A stretch of DNA of 64,000 nucleotides from Escarpia spicata (taxonomy: Eukaryota; Annelida; Polychaeta; Sabellida; Siboglinidae): contig OZ023211.1 in assembly GCA_963995525.1 (NCBI GenBank), positions 53,626,914 through 53,690,913 of the forward strand. Reading direction: 5' to 3'. How positions within the stretch are numbered: position 1 is the stretch's first letter; each line of letters opens with the position of its first letter. Made by a program: the position numbers and the translations under genes. Below the pieces are notes generated by a model. That model searched no databases, was not told the DNA's origin, and worked only from the letters and a program-made list of their open reading frames with translations. Below, piece after piece: positions 42,624 to 64,000 of this stretch.

Positions 42624-43550
42624 AGTTGTCTCGGATTTGATTTGTTTCTTCGGATAGTGCTTGTGCTCGGTGTCGTGAGAATGTACGATCTTGGATTCGG
42701 TGTTTTGTCAAGGACCGTCGCAGGTCTCCTCTTGATCACGGAAGCGAACTTCTTGACCGTTGTGCAGAGGCGGGAGATCTCTTGCGTGTTGATCGTGCTG
42801 AAACGTCATCTTGTCCTGTCGCTCTTGTAGCCTCGTTCTCATATCGTCATGATCTTGGCGTGTGTCAACGATTTTCGTCAGAAGAGTTGACTGTATTTTG
42901 CGACCATTGAGGAGCTCTGCTGGACTTGGAAGTTTGCTGTCAATTGGCGTTGTTCGCAGACACAGTAGCGCCAAGTCGAGATCCTGCCCACTTTGCCTCG
43001 CCTTCTTCATGACATGCTTCACGGTTTGGATTTGGCGTTCGATGAAGCCGTTTGAGCGTGGATACCTCGGCGAAGACGTTACGTGTTGGAATGCCATCTT
43101 CTTTGACAGATATGTGTAGCATGCACTGGCGAAATGCGGGCCATTGTCCGACACGACACGCATAGGAACGCCTGTCTCGCTGAAGATCTGCTTTGTGACA
43201 AAAACGACGGTTGAGCTTAGACATGGCTTCGGCATTTTGCGCACGATGGGAAATTTTGAATAGTAGTCCGCAATGATGAGCCAGTCTGCGTCGTTGAAGA
43301 AGAACATGTATGTACCAACCACTTCCCAAGGTCTACTCGGTACTTCGTGCGGCTGTAGCGTTTCGTGCTGCTGCGACGATGTTATCAATGGGGAATCCCT
43401 CAGCATTTAACTTGTCCGGATACATGCGTCGAAATGTTCGCAGTGGAAGTGTATTGTCTTGTGCGCCTGTGTCCATTTTCAGGCTCAAATTGTGGATGCC
43501 AGGACGATTGCTCAGTTTAATTGCGTAGGTATGATTACGCGCGAACCCCA
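42624..43550 (-). pseudogene. Gypsy element C: protease joined directly to integrase
   Basis: On the minus strand a protease segment (43400-43550: LKMDTGAQDNTLPLRTFRRM) is followed within a few codons by integrase (42708-43380). Integrase shows PSRPWEVVGTYMFFF, LIIADYYSKFPIVRKMP, SDNGPHFASACY and NGFIERQIQ. The reverse transcriptase, RNase H and integrase zinc motif, about 2 kb in intact relatives, are missing, and the frame changes at the join near 43380. The tail continues at 38141-38256 and 32961-33027, split by elements B and A. Integrase is most similar by eye to that of element A, so A and C look like the same clade. Confidence 0.85.
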
Positions 43551-44236
43551 CAGCAGACAGCCATGCTGTATGGTTAGTTCGTTACGCCGTCTGGAGTAAG
43601 CGTCCTCGACGTCATCAGTGTTTGGCGGCCATCCCTGCCGCACGTACCCCGCCACTGCAGACAGGATAGGGTCGCGCGAGGTCCACTGCGCGATCTTAGC
43701 AGCGGTGATCGGTGTGTCGTCGACGATCGACAACGAGAGTACCACCTCAGCCGGTACAGGGATGGACGATGGCTCAGTAGGCAAAGGTAGTCTGCTTAGA
43801 CCGTCTGCATTGCCGTTCTGACCCCCAGGTTTGTAGCGTAGTGTGTACTGATAGTTCGACAGCGTCAACGCCCAGCGTTGTATGCGCGCGCTGGAGAGTG
43901 GAGAAATCAGCTTATATTCCCCCAGCAAACCTAGTAGTGGCCTGTGATCTGTTTGTATCTCAAAATTCCGGCCGTAGATGTAGCGGTGGAACTTGGTTAC
44001 GCCAAACACGACGGCCAGGCCCTCACGTTCAACTTGCGCGTAATTTTTCTCTGCCGTGACGCGAATGCCACAGGCCTGTCTGTGCCGTATGCCATGCGAT
44101 GAGAGAGCACGGCGCCGATGCCGTATGGAGACGCGTCGCAACTCAACAGCAGTGGAAGACTCGGGTCGTAATGAACCAGAACTTGCGACGATTGCAACAA
44201 CGCTTTTGACTGTTCAAACGCACGTTTTTGAGGCAA
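43512..44236 (-). pseudogene. Element D RNase H and connection region
   Basis: Two overlapping minus frames (43997-44236 and 43512-44141). They contain [59 protein letters not shown] and NADGLSRLPLP, the ordered RNase H motifs, separated by one frameshift near 44090. Confidence 0.85.
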
Positions 44237-45123
44237 CCCCCCAATGCCAGGAAGTGCCTTTCTGCAACAGCTGATGTGGCGGCGCTAGCACAGCTCTCAG
44301 GTTTTTCAGAAACTTGTGATAATAGTTCACCATGCCCAAGTAGCTTCGCAATTCTGACACTGATGTCGGCGCAGATGCCTGCTGCACTGCTTGTAGTTTC
44401 TCTGTAGTAGGATGGATGCCCTCGGCGTCTAGACGATGCCCCGGGTACACACACGAGGCCTGCATGAACGCGCATTTCTCTAGCCGTAGCCGCAAACCTG
44501 CTGTTTGTAGTCGGCTCAGCATAATGACTAGATTCGTCTTAGCCTCCTCGTACGTGTGACCAGACACCAAGATGTCGTCAAGGTACACTGCTACCATCGG
44601 TATATTCTGCACTAGTTGCTCCATCTCCCGCTGAAAGATGCTGGTAGCGGATGCTACGCCATAGCATAGGCGTGTATATGCGAATAGTCCCTTCAGCGTA
44701 GTGATAGTAGTGAGCTTCTGTGAGTCGGCACTGAGGACGACCTGTTGATAGGCATTGCTCAAGTCTAGCTTAGAATAAGCCACGCCCCTGACTGTTTAGC
44801 GTACAAGTCCTCAATGTTAGGGATCGGGAATTTGTCAATCTTAGCAGCTTTATTGATATAGTGAGCTTATAGTCCCCGCAAATGCGTACCTCGCCATTAG
44901 CTTTTAGAACGGGTACGATTGGTGCCGCCCATTCAGAGTGCTCAACTGGTACCAGCACCCCCTCTGCCTGTAATCTATCGAGTTCGCTATCGACTTTGCC
45001 CCTCAATGCCAGTGGAATAGTGCGTGGTTTGAAGCAGCGTGGCACAGCTTCGCTATCTATGTACAGCTTTGCCTCAACCCCCTTTAGTTTGCCCAGACCT
45101 TCACTAAAGAGTTCTGGAAACAT
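44214..45123 (-). pseudogene. Element D reverse transcriptase
   Basis: Two minus frames. 44770-45123 has the N-terminal part (RCFKPRTIPLALRGKVDSEL, WAAPIVPVLKANGEVRICGD). 44214-44783 has KLDLSNAYQQVVL, LCYGVASATSIFQREM, catalytic VAVYLDDILVSG and GMVNYYHKFL. Frameshifts near 44785 and 44230 disable it. Confidence 0.88.
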
Positions 45124-45171
45124 GCGCGCGAAATCAACATTTTCCTCTACCCGATGAACTGTAGACCACTC

Positions 45172-45468
45172 CTACTTGAGATGCTCCAACCAGTCTCTGC
45201 CGAGCAAGTTGGGAACATCGCCGTCGACCACCAGGCAAGACAACCGGTGTGTCTCGTCTCGGTGGCGCACGTCGACCGTCACGCGCCCTGCCGGCTGAAT
45301 GAGCTGACCGGCGTAGGTGCGTAGCGTAGGTAGATTGTCGGTGCCTAGCGGTAGCGACTGCGTGCCGCGACGTAGGCTTTCGAGTTGTCGCAGACTGATG
45401 ATGCTCGTAGCTGCGCCAGTGTCGATTTCCATCTGGGCTACAACATCATTTAGCAGGGCAGCATACAT
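45172..45468 (-). pseudogene. Element D protease
   Basis: The minus frame includes MEIDTGAATSIISLRQLESL (D-T-G-A active site) and VDGDVPNLLGRDWLEHL, the flap and C-terminal motifs of Gypsy proteases. Confidence 0.85.
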
Positions 45469-45964
45469 GTATGGTTTTACAGTAGCATTCTTTGTTTGCA
45501 GTGTTCAAATCGAGAATGTCGTCGCGGTCGCACGATACATGCTGTATCGCCGTTGACAGTTCATGTTCGATCGCAGTGACGTGTTGAACTTGCGACTTCG
45601 AACGACAAACATTCGCGAAGTGATTTTCACGCCGACACAGATTACAGCGTTGGCCCCATGCCGGGCACTGGAGTTGGCGTTTGACATGTGGCGCCGCCCC
45701 ACAGCCATTGCAGAGACTATGGTGTGGACTTGCTCGCCAGTTGTCAGCACCGTCGTTCGGCGACGTCCGATTTCGTTGATGTGAAGTCGTCCTCCAGGTA
45801 CCAGCAGCTGCGTTTGATTTCGCCTGCTGGTGTGATCGACTCCGCCAGGTGGAAGCACCTCGCGATTGCGTAGCCGATTTTGTGACTGACAACTTGTTGA
45901 CAATCGAGCGATCGGTGACATTGCCAGCGCTATTGCCTGTCATCGATGCGTGGTTGTTAGCCAT
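45446..45964 (-). pseudogene. Element D nucleocapsid region
   Basis: Minus frame with zinc-knuckle cysteines CNGCGAAPHVKRQLQC and CNLCRRENHFANVC after a Ser/Arg-rich stretch. It is separated from the gag N-terminus at 46161-46313 by broken frames. Confidence 0.8.
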
Positions 45965-46160
45965 AGCCTGGCCCTGAGCATAGCTGTAGCTTCTAGCGTA
46001 TGCCCAAATTTCAACAGTTCAGACAATGTGATGTGTGCGTCACTCAGTCCCTTATCGCGGACTTTGCCGAGTTGACAGCGTTGAATAATTTGTGAGCGAA
46101 CTTCCCTGTCTAGGTCGTTGAAGTTAGTTTTTAGCGAGTTGCCTTAGTCTTGCGTGGAAC

Positions 46161-46313
46161 TTAGTAGTGTAAGAGGATAGCCTTCATTCGTCGCTCGTCA
46201 GTAATGTCCTTCGCGACTGCATAGTTCGTGAAGCGTTTTAGCCAACGCTCCCATCTCGACGCTGCAGAGTCTGCTGGTTCCGCTGCAAACGCTGTCAGAC
46301 CTTCTTGATCCAT
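46161..46313 (-). pseudogene. Element D gag N-terminal fragment
   Basis: From the ATG at 46313 the minus frame reads MDQEGLTAFAAEPADSAASR, then WERWLKRFTNYAVAKDI and RRMKAILLHY, the usual start of Gypsy gag, before a TAA at 46161. Confidence 0.75.
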
Positions 46314-46358
46314 CGTAGCCGTGGATGCGTAGTTCGAATTTCTCGTCGCCAATTGAAA

Positions 46359-46567
46359 TGTAACGTGGTACTGAGTATTGTGGTAGACTAGGCTAGAATT
46401 GAAAACACGATGTTGATCGGTTCCATTTTATTTCAACAACAAACCCAACGGGGTTTTCACTTCCGTTCGCACGGGCAAGCTAAACTGCATAGCGTTCAAT
46501 TACAGTATCAGCGATACACCACAGCAGATCTCTCTGGGTCCCCACCACCCCCTAAATAATTGTTACA
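46359..46567 (-). repeat. Element D 5' LTR
   Basis: 209 bp beginning TGTAACAATTATTTAGG and ending CACGTTACA on the minus strand, with six-base TGTAAC/GTTACA ends. The typical internal start TTGGCGACGAG follows. There is no second copy to confirm it. Confidence 0.75.
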
Positions 46568-47168
46568 ATATGTTACCATCTGGCCGTCGTTTTCAGCTGC
46601 TTCAACTAAGACTCGGTCGCTCTCGAAATTCCTTCATCCCATCCTCTATTCGTCTTCTAAACGAATGATCTGCCTCCTTCCTTCCCCCTTTCTCCAATGC
46701 CTGTCTGGCCGCTTGAGAATATGGGTTCGGGTGTGTGTGTGAGCGCACGTGCGTGCTCGTGTGTGGTTATACTGGTAATTGCACTGTTTTCCACCTAGTT
46801 AAATAACATCTGTGATGGTGAACTTGTTCCTGTACTGATGGCTGTGATATGTAAGTGTAAAGGATGCTTCCTAACAACTGGCTGATTGTTCTGTGCTATT
46901 TTATTTTAATCATGTAATTGCACTGTATTCCACCTAGTTAAATAACATATGTGATGATAAACTTGTTCCTGTACTGATGGCTGTGATATGTAAATTATGT
47001 TTCCTAACAACTGGCTGATTGTTCTGTGCTATTCTATTTTAATCATATGTAATTCATTGAATTAGTGTTCTCATTTACACATGTGTACTTATTTATTTAT
47101 TGCGTTCTTAAATAGCGAACACCACAAGAGAATTTCCCAATGAGGGACAATAAAGGTATTTTGAATTT
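46568..47168 (+). mobile_element. LINE 3' end (jockey/CR1-like) with a tandem duplication
   Basis: Next to the D LTR the + frame reads MLPSGRRFQLLQLRLGRSRN, then SFIPSSIRLLNE and a stop, the C-terminal motif of many CR1/jockey LINEs. A 3' UTR follows and ends with AATTTCCCAATGAGGGACAA and TAAAGGTATTTTGAATT, a common LINE tail. Within it, 46775-46913 and 46914-47048 are tandem copies of a segment of about 137 bp. Confidence 0.75.
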
Positions 47169-47430
47169 GATGGGCAGGTCATGTGGCTCGCATGGACGAC
47201 AATAGACTACCGAAACAAAATCTATTTTCCCAACTATCAGAAGGAATTAGGAACAGAGGCTGCCCAAAACTAAGATAAAGTGAAGAAGATACAAAGGAAT
47301 AGACTCCAGACAGTGGTAGGTGTACTACCTTGCCCAGGACCGACCGATCTGGAGAGGTCTTCTACGCATCGAAGCATGCGAGCAGCCAGCCATAGTCGCA
47401 ACCGCGACTGACAGCGAGAAAATGTACTAT
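47169..47430 (+). mobile_element. LINE ORF2 C-terminal remnant
   Basis: The + frame reads WAGHVARMDDNRLPKQNLF, then SEGIRNRGCPKLR, and after a stop DSGR and DRSGEVFYASKH, recognisable as the end of an RTE-like ORF2 with several stops. It directly abuts the previous LINE tail. Confidence 0.7.
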
Positions 47431-48122
47431 ATATTCATTCCCCCCCCCAAAAAAACCACTTGTTACTGTTGCCAGCGGCTACTTGAGACCCGCCCATTCC
47501 TCACTGAGAGCAACGATGTCCATGTGGTCTAAAGGGCGGGGCACACTGGCACTTTTCGCCAGACTCTCTCCGACTGCAGTGTATTCACTACACCGACCGA
47601 CACCGACTGCGCTTTACTGGAAGCCGGCGTGACGTTATAATCGCGTAAACTTTCCTCTACGTCGGTCTGACGTATACGATAGTTATCAAGTTTACGTGAT
47701 TATGACGTCACGCCAGCTTCCAGTACAGCATCACGGTCTACTTGATTATTTTCACAACTAATGGGTTATGACATCCACACAGCCTGAAGCAGAATGATTA
47801 TGCGTGCACCAATATCGATTTCGGGAGATTGGCGTGTTTTGATCGTGACGTCACTTAGACGACGTCACAGATGTTTACTTAATAATCATCTCGACGTTCG
47901 CGAGTTGTGGCATTCCCGAAGTTGTACGTCGTCACAGAGGTGTTACCTTATTTATTGCCATAGGCATGGTAAAGGACGTACAGTTCATGGAATTCAAACA
48001 AAATGTTTACGTAAGTCATAATATATACCAGTCTCATATAAATCGGGCTTACAAAAACTGTTGCAGCCAGTTTAATAAATCGTCCTGCACGTATCATTCA
48101 TGACGTTGGATGGATGTTGGAG
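47431..48122. other. Intergenic with a 38-bp imperfect inverted repeat
   Basis: No gene. 47615-47652 and 47688-47725 are inverted copies (35 of 38 bases) around a 35-base spacer. CGTGACGTCA-like sites occur in and near it. Confidence 0.6.
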
Positions 48123-48489
48123 GTATCTTATGATTAATGAGAGAGAGAAAGAGAGAGATAGAGAGAGAGAGAGAGGGAGGGAGGGAGGGAGGGAGGGAGG
48201 GAGGGAGGGGGGGAGGGAGTATCTTATGATTAATGAGAAAGAGAGAAAGGGAGAGAGGGAGGGAGGGAGGGAGGGAAGGAGGGAGGGAGGGATAGAGGGA
48301 GGGAGGGAGGGAGGGAGGGAGGGAGGGAGGGAGGGAGGGAGGGAGGGAGGGAGGGAGGGAGGGAGTATCTTATGATTAATGAGAAAGAGAGAGAGGGAGG
48401 GAGGGAGGGAGGGAGGGAGGGAGGGAGGGAGGGAGGGAGGGAGGGAGGGAGGGAGGGAGGGAGGGAGAGGGAGAGGGAGAGGGAGAGAG
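48123..48489. repeat. Compound (GA)n/(GGGA)n microsatellite
   Basis: Long GGGA and GA runs are interrupted three times by the same 19-base spacer TATCTTATGATTAATGAGA (about 48124, 48221 and 48367). The repetition of the spacer shows higher-order duplication of the spacer plus its run. The Pro-Ser and Arg-Glu-Gly open frames are artefacts. Confidence 0.95.
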
Positions 48490-49355
48490 TGTGTGATCAA
48501 CCTAAGGGCTTCTTCGTCAAAATAAGTCCTTTGGACTAATACGTCTATATGTGACCCCGGCTGACCAAATGAGTGATAAGTTGGAAAAATTTTAACATTG
48601 TTTTCTTACATCCTTGTAAAGGTTTGGTAGGGTGCTTTACACGGTTTCAAAAAATATGACTGCTACAAAAATTCGCAAAGTTATGGAGCATTGAACATGG
48701 AAGGGATAAAAAAGTGAAAATGAAGAAAACGGCTGTTGAAGTTTTACATTATAATATTTTATATGCAAATGGATCGCATGGAAATATTACATGCACAACA
48801 TTCAAATGTGGCACACAGTATGTAATATGTATGTTATGTTGCAATGATATACTGGAAGTACAAATGTGCTTCTCCAAAGACTTATCAAGTTATGCCAGAT
48901 TATGCCTTCATGTGTAAAACTAAGAGGACAGATTATTTGAGAGCAAAAGGTAGACTCACTGTTTGACACAGTTTAAAACCTACAGGCAACTGTCCAGTTT
49001 AACAGGGGTCTAGTGGCTTAATGCTGTCTGTTGACACAAGCAACTGCCAGTGACCAATTACAGATTATTCACAGTTTCAGTCAAACAATAGCAGGCAGAG
49101 AATCTTAGCTCCACAGCTGGGTGTAATACACAACAAGAGCCACCACTGATTCATGGTCAAGTAGATTAGCTCAATGCACCAACTAAGACAATACACAACA
49201 CTGTGAGTGACAGTGTCCAGAGTGAGGCCTAAGCAGTGTCCTCATTGCTGAATAGATCAATTAAACCTGCCAAGTGGGTGACATTCTGCACAAGTGTTCA
49301 TTAATCCTTAGTGATTGTTCAGAACACCAGACTGACCACATACCTAAATAAAGAA
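48490..49355. other. Intergenic; includes a diverged repeat copy
   Basis: No gene. About 48975-49100 resembles the duplicated segment at 50161-50410 (ACTGTCCAGTTTAACAGGGG, GTGACCAATTACAGATTA). Confidence 0.55.
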
Positions 49356-49790
49356 TGTAATAGGTGAAGAAGAGGCAGTATTTGTCTCGACGCAAAAGGC
49401 TTTATTGTGCCTTCATCGATTCTAAGAAAGCATTTGATTTAGTAGACCGGTCCTCCCTGTGGTCTAAGATAATTTCATGCGGTATTAATGGTATTGTGTT
49501 GAAAGTTGTATACAACATATACAAAAATGCTAAATCATGTATAAATCAGGGCCAGGCTGTGTCAGCCTTCTTCTCGTGTGACGTATAGGTATGGCAAGGA
49601 GACAACTTATGTCCTTCGTTATTTGCTATATACCTGAATCATTTTGAACACTGTTAGTCACAATTATAACGGACTTGACATGGCAGCTGGTGAAATTTAC
49701 AACAACCTTAGGGATGATGATGTAGAAAATGTATGTTCTACTATATGCTGATGACACTAGAATGATTCAATCAATTACAGATTTCTTGCT
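49356..49790 (+). mobile_element. LINE reverse-transcriptase fragment
   Basis: The + strand reads LYCAFIDSKKAFDLVDRSSL and WSKIISCGINGIV, then NAKSCINQGQ. After a stop it continues VWQGDNLCPSLFAIYLNHF and NGLDMAAGEIYNN, and near 49740 YADDTRMI. This is the palm of a LINE reverse transcriptase with the Y-A-D-D box, broken by stops and shifts and lacking both ends. Confidence 0.82.
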
Positions 49791-50160
49791 TGTGTATAGC
49801 GGAACTATGTCAACTCTTCTAATGGTTGACATTTGGTTGTTTCAGGTGTCAACTATATAGTGAATCTGTAATTATTAGTCTATATTGATACAATTGATTT
49901 ACACAGTACCATGTCTACACAAGGCACGGCAAGCGTAAACAGAACAGTAGAATGCATTTGATATCAATAAAGTGTAGGATATTTCACTCTACAGTTGTCC
50001 AGGATATAAATTTTCTGTTTGTCACCTACAGGTTTCTACAGACAATACATCTTTAACCAAAAGACAACACAGTCACACCATTTTATAATAATTAAATGAA
50101 CATCAAAATAAACACAACTTTCAATTATAGAAAATTAATAGTTTTGAAGATAAAAAGTGT
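49791..50160. other. Intergenic, nothing recognised
   Basis: AT-rich; no gene. Confidence 0.5.
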
Positions 50161-50645
50161 TAGGCAACTGTTCAGTCTAACAGGGGTCAAGTGTGTCTAC
50201 TCTGCCCGGGCGCTGTGACCAATTAAAGATTAGTCAAGGTCTCAGTGGAACAGTAGCACTAGGCTGCAGAGATTAGTCATGGTGTTGACTTTGTGGTACA
50301 TTAAACAAAATCTACTGTTGGGGTGTCTGCTCTGCCTGGGCGCTGTGACCAATTTACAGATTAGTCAAGGTCTCAATGGAACAGTAGCACTAGGCTGCAG
50401 AGATTAGTTTGGGGGTCTCTTAGAATGATTCAATAAAATACATATTTCTTGTATATAGTGGCAGCACCCTAAGATACATATATGCAAAATTAGAAAAAAA
50501 GTTGCTGAACAGTTTTTGTAAAAATAAGCCAAGTTACATTTTTACCAGTTTTGGGGTCCTTGGAGGCCCTAGGGAGCCCTTAAAATGATTCAATCAAATA
50601 CAGATTTCTTGTGCATAGTGACAGTGCCCTAAGATATGTCCGTTG
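50161..50645. repeat. Duplicated intergenic repeat unit
   Basis: About 90 bases from GTGTCTACTCTGCCCGGGCG (near 50190) recur from about 50320 (GTGTCTGCTCTGCCTGGGCG), both ending in GGCTGCAGAGATTAG. A second motif, AATGATTCAATNAAATACA with TTTCTTGT and CCTAAGATA, occurs near 50424 and 50585 and partly near 49763. Confidence 0.8.
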
Positions 50646-51620
50646 GACCTTCGGCCAAAAAAAAGCCCCTTAGCATGAACCCAACATCTGTCTGACGAAA
50701 TCTTGCACACAAATTTACTTGAAAACTTCCAGCAATTTGTTTACAACCAGTCAACAAATGAGCATTACTGTTCCCATCCACTTTTGGTAAATAATCTATA
50801 GGAATGTAGAAATACGAGAATAAATGTGCATACGTTATTTCATATGGTGCCACCTAGCGACTGAAGTTATGACAAATTAGCAACTGCCAGCATTTAATTA
50901 GAACATTTGTAGATCTTATTGCAATTGGTTCGACTCACTATACTTCCACTAAACATTCTCCAGTGATAAATCGCAAAGAAACCTACACATTTTCATTACT
51001 ATTAGGACAATCTGAGAACGGTTTAAAAATACAGAAATAATTTCATCTAGATGCATAAAACTTACTGCCTAGACATAAATAAGCCACAAGCAAAATTATA
51101 ATAAACATTTTATTAATATCCACATTATTGTGTATTACTCCCACCAGTCAACACACTGTATACTATGTAGAAAAACACATGATATAAATGCCACCTTCAA
51201 TTCTACAAAATATTTTGGAGCATAGACAAAATAATTGTTTTAACAGAATCGTTTTGTTTATACTTAAATGTTCATGTCGTATCTCATGGTCGATACAACA
51301 ATGTATACATGAAATGCAAGCAAAGGTAGTTTCCACCAATATCATCAAAACAAGTCTCACCCGCAAGACTTATAAATTTTGAGACATCAACATTTAAGTG
51401 TCACCAAATACTACGATTTTCAGTTTAACAAGGCAGCATATTTCAGTCACTGAAACTTGCTACATTTCAGTGATGGCAGTGAATGATTCAGTCTGTTTTT
51501 GTTGTCAAGAGCATCGGTGTATGTGTCAGTGGCGAAACCTTGTGAAGTTTCACTAGTGACATCGTCATTGTCAACGCAGCATTGGTGTCGTCACTCCGGA
51601 GACATGTCGGTTGTAACCCA
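50646..51620. other. Intergenic and MCM5 3' flank
   Basis: No separate gene. The part next to 51620 should contain the MCM5 3' UTR on the minus strand; the poly(A) site was not placed. Confidence 0.5.
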
Positions 51621-63679
<12,059 letters not shown>

Positions 63680-64000
63680 CTGGATAATAATATTTATTAA
63701 TACAATTTCCACAAAATAAATGATCAATATACTATACAAATTGCAAAAAAGCCTACAGATAAAATGTAGAACAAAGTTCGCTATCACTAATAGGAAGATG
63801 GCTGGATTGTATGGTCTTGTTGGCAGCAACAAATATTTTTTTATTTCCATGTAGAAAAGTTGTAGCTACACATTCGATGTATAACTGACTCAGAATAACA
63901 CTGGTAACTAAGTTTCATTAAATTGGTTTTAAATTTAACAAAAATAACCAATATTGCCAGTTTGCCAAATGGCAATTTCAAAGTCCTACCAGGCTGTTAC
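63680..64000 (-). other. MCM5 intron at the right edge
   Basis: Intron upstream of the first visible exon; AT-rich. The last bases (minus strand GTAACAGCCTG before GTAGGACT) could be the end of the preceding exon in a compatible phase, but they are too short to call. Confidence 0.5.

Larger units (their letters stand above)
43525..46567 (-). mobile_element. Ty3/Gypsy element D, 5' part only
   Basis: On the minus strand: a 5' LTR (46359-46567), gag, nucleocapsid, protease, reverse transcriptase and RNase H, ending abruptly near 43525 just after RVIIPTQL. There integrase should follow, but the protease of element C begins instead. No second LTR or integrase of D is present. The frame is broken many times. 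Its Y-L-D-D reverse transcriptase and sequence are clearly different from those of A, B and C. Confidence 0.85.

Noticed and set aside
47846..47853. CRE-like TGACGTCA near 47.85 kb as a promoter
   Set aside because: No gene starts nearby; a single 8-mer is not sufficient evidence.
48072..48500. Pro-Ser and Gly-Arg-Glu frames
   Set aside because: Translations of the GGGA/GA compound microsatellite.
63986..64000. End of a further MCM5 exon at the right edge
   Set aside because: The GCCTG/GTAGGA donor is phase-compatible, but only about four codons are visible and they do not clearly match the conserved residues.

Overview
This is a 64 kb stretch of an invertebrate animal nuclear genome. It is AT-rich and intron-bearing, with many microsatellites and several retrotransposon lineages. 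Two host genes are firmly supported. One is a divergent homeobox gene on the + strand (two exons, 29165-29782 and 30198-30443). The other is the replicative-helicase subunit gene MCM5 on the - strand: eleven exons from 63679 down to the stop codon at 51621, with the 5' part beyond the right edge. The retroelement types and the homeodomain suggest a marine lophotrochozoan (mollusc, brachiopod or annelid), but this is inference.

Layout. 1-12.2 kb: intergenic DNA with a (GT)n microsatellite, a 36-bp minisatellite (26 units), a 42-bp and a 21-bp minisatellite, a SINE-like sequence, a (GGGAGA)n tract and a repeat with an unusual X-Y-X layout. 13.1-14.5 kb: a decayed Tigger/pogo-type DNA transposon. 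16.5-18.2 kb: the C-terminal end of a LINE ORF2 that has expanded into a 45-bp, codon-periodic minisatellite of 32 units. 19.7-22.9 kb: a degenerate LINE (- strand) with SGNH-esterase, endonuclease and reverse-transcriptase parts. 23.1-24.4 kb: a MITE and a 169-bp AT-rich tandem satellite. 25-28.9 kb: a CpG-rich, possibly promoter-bearing area. 29.0-30.5 kb: the homeobox gene.

31.1-47.4 kb is a retrotransposon pile-up. A complete Ty3/Gypsy element A (33028-38135, - strand) and a complete Ty3/Gypsy element B (38257-42623, + strand) each have two LTRs, a primer-binding site, a polypurine tract and a 5-bp target-site duplication. Both sit inside the last codons of an older Gypsy element C, 116 bp apart. 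C in turn is fused to the 5' half of a fourth Gypsy element, D. LINE remnants flank the block on both sides.

48-64 kb: a GA-rich compound microsatellite, a LINE fragment, duplicated intergenic repeats, then MCM5. Its introns hold a hAT-type non-autonomous transposon with an 8-bp target-site duplication, a perfect 23-bp hairpin, a second copy of the 19.7-kb LINE ending about 30 bp from a splice acceptor, and two Penelope-like element ends arranged head to head.

MCM5 is one of the six Mcm2-7 subunits that unwind DNA at replication forks. The homeobox gene should encode a nuclear DNA-binding protein. The rest of the window is selfish or simple-sequence DNA; I see no operon-like or defence system.
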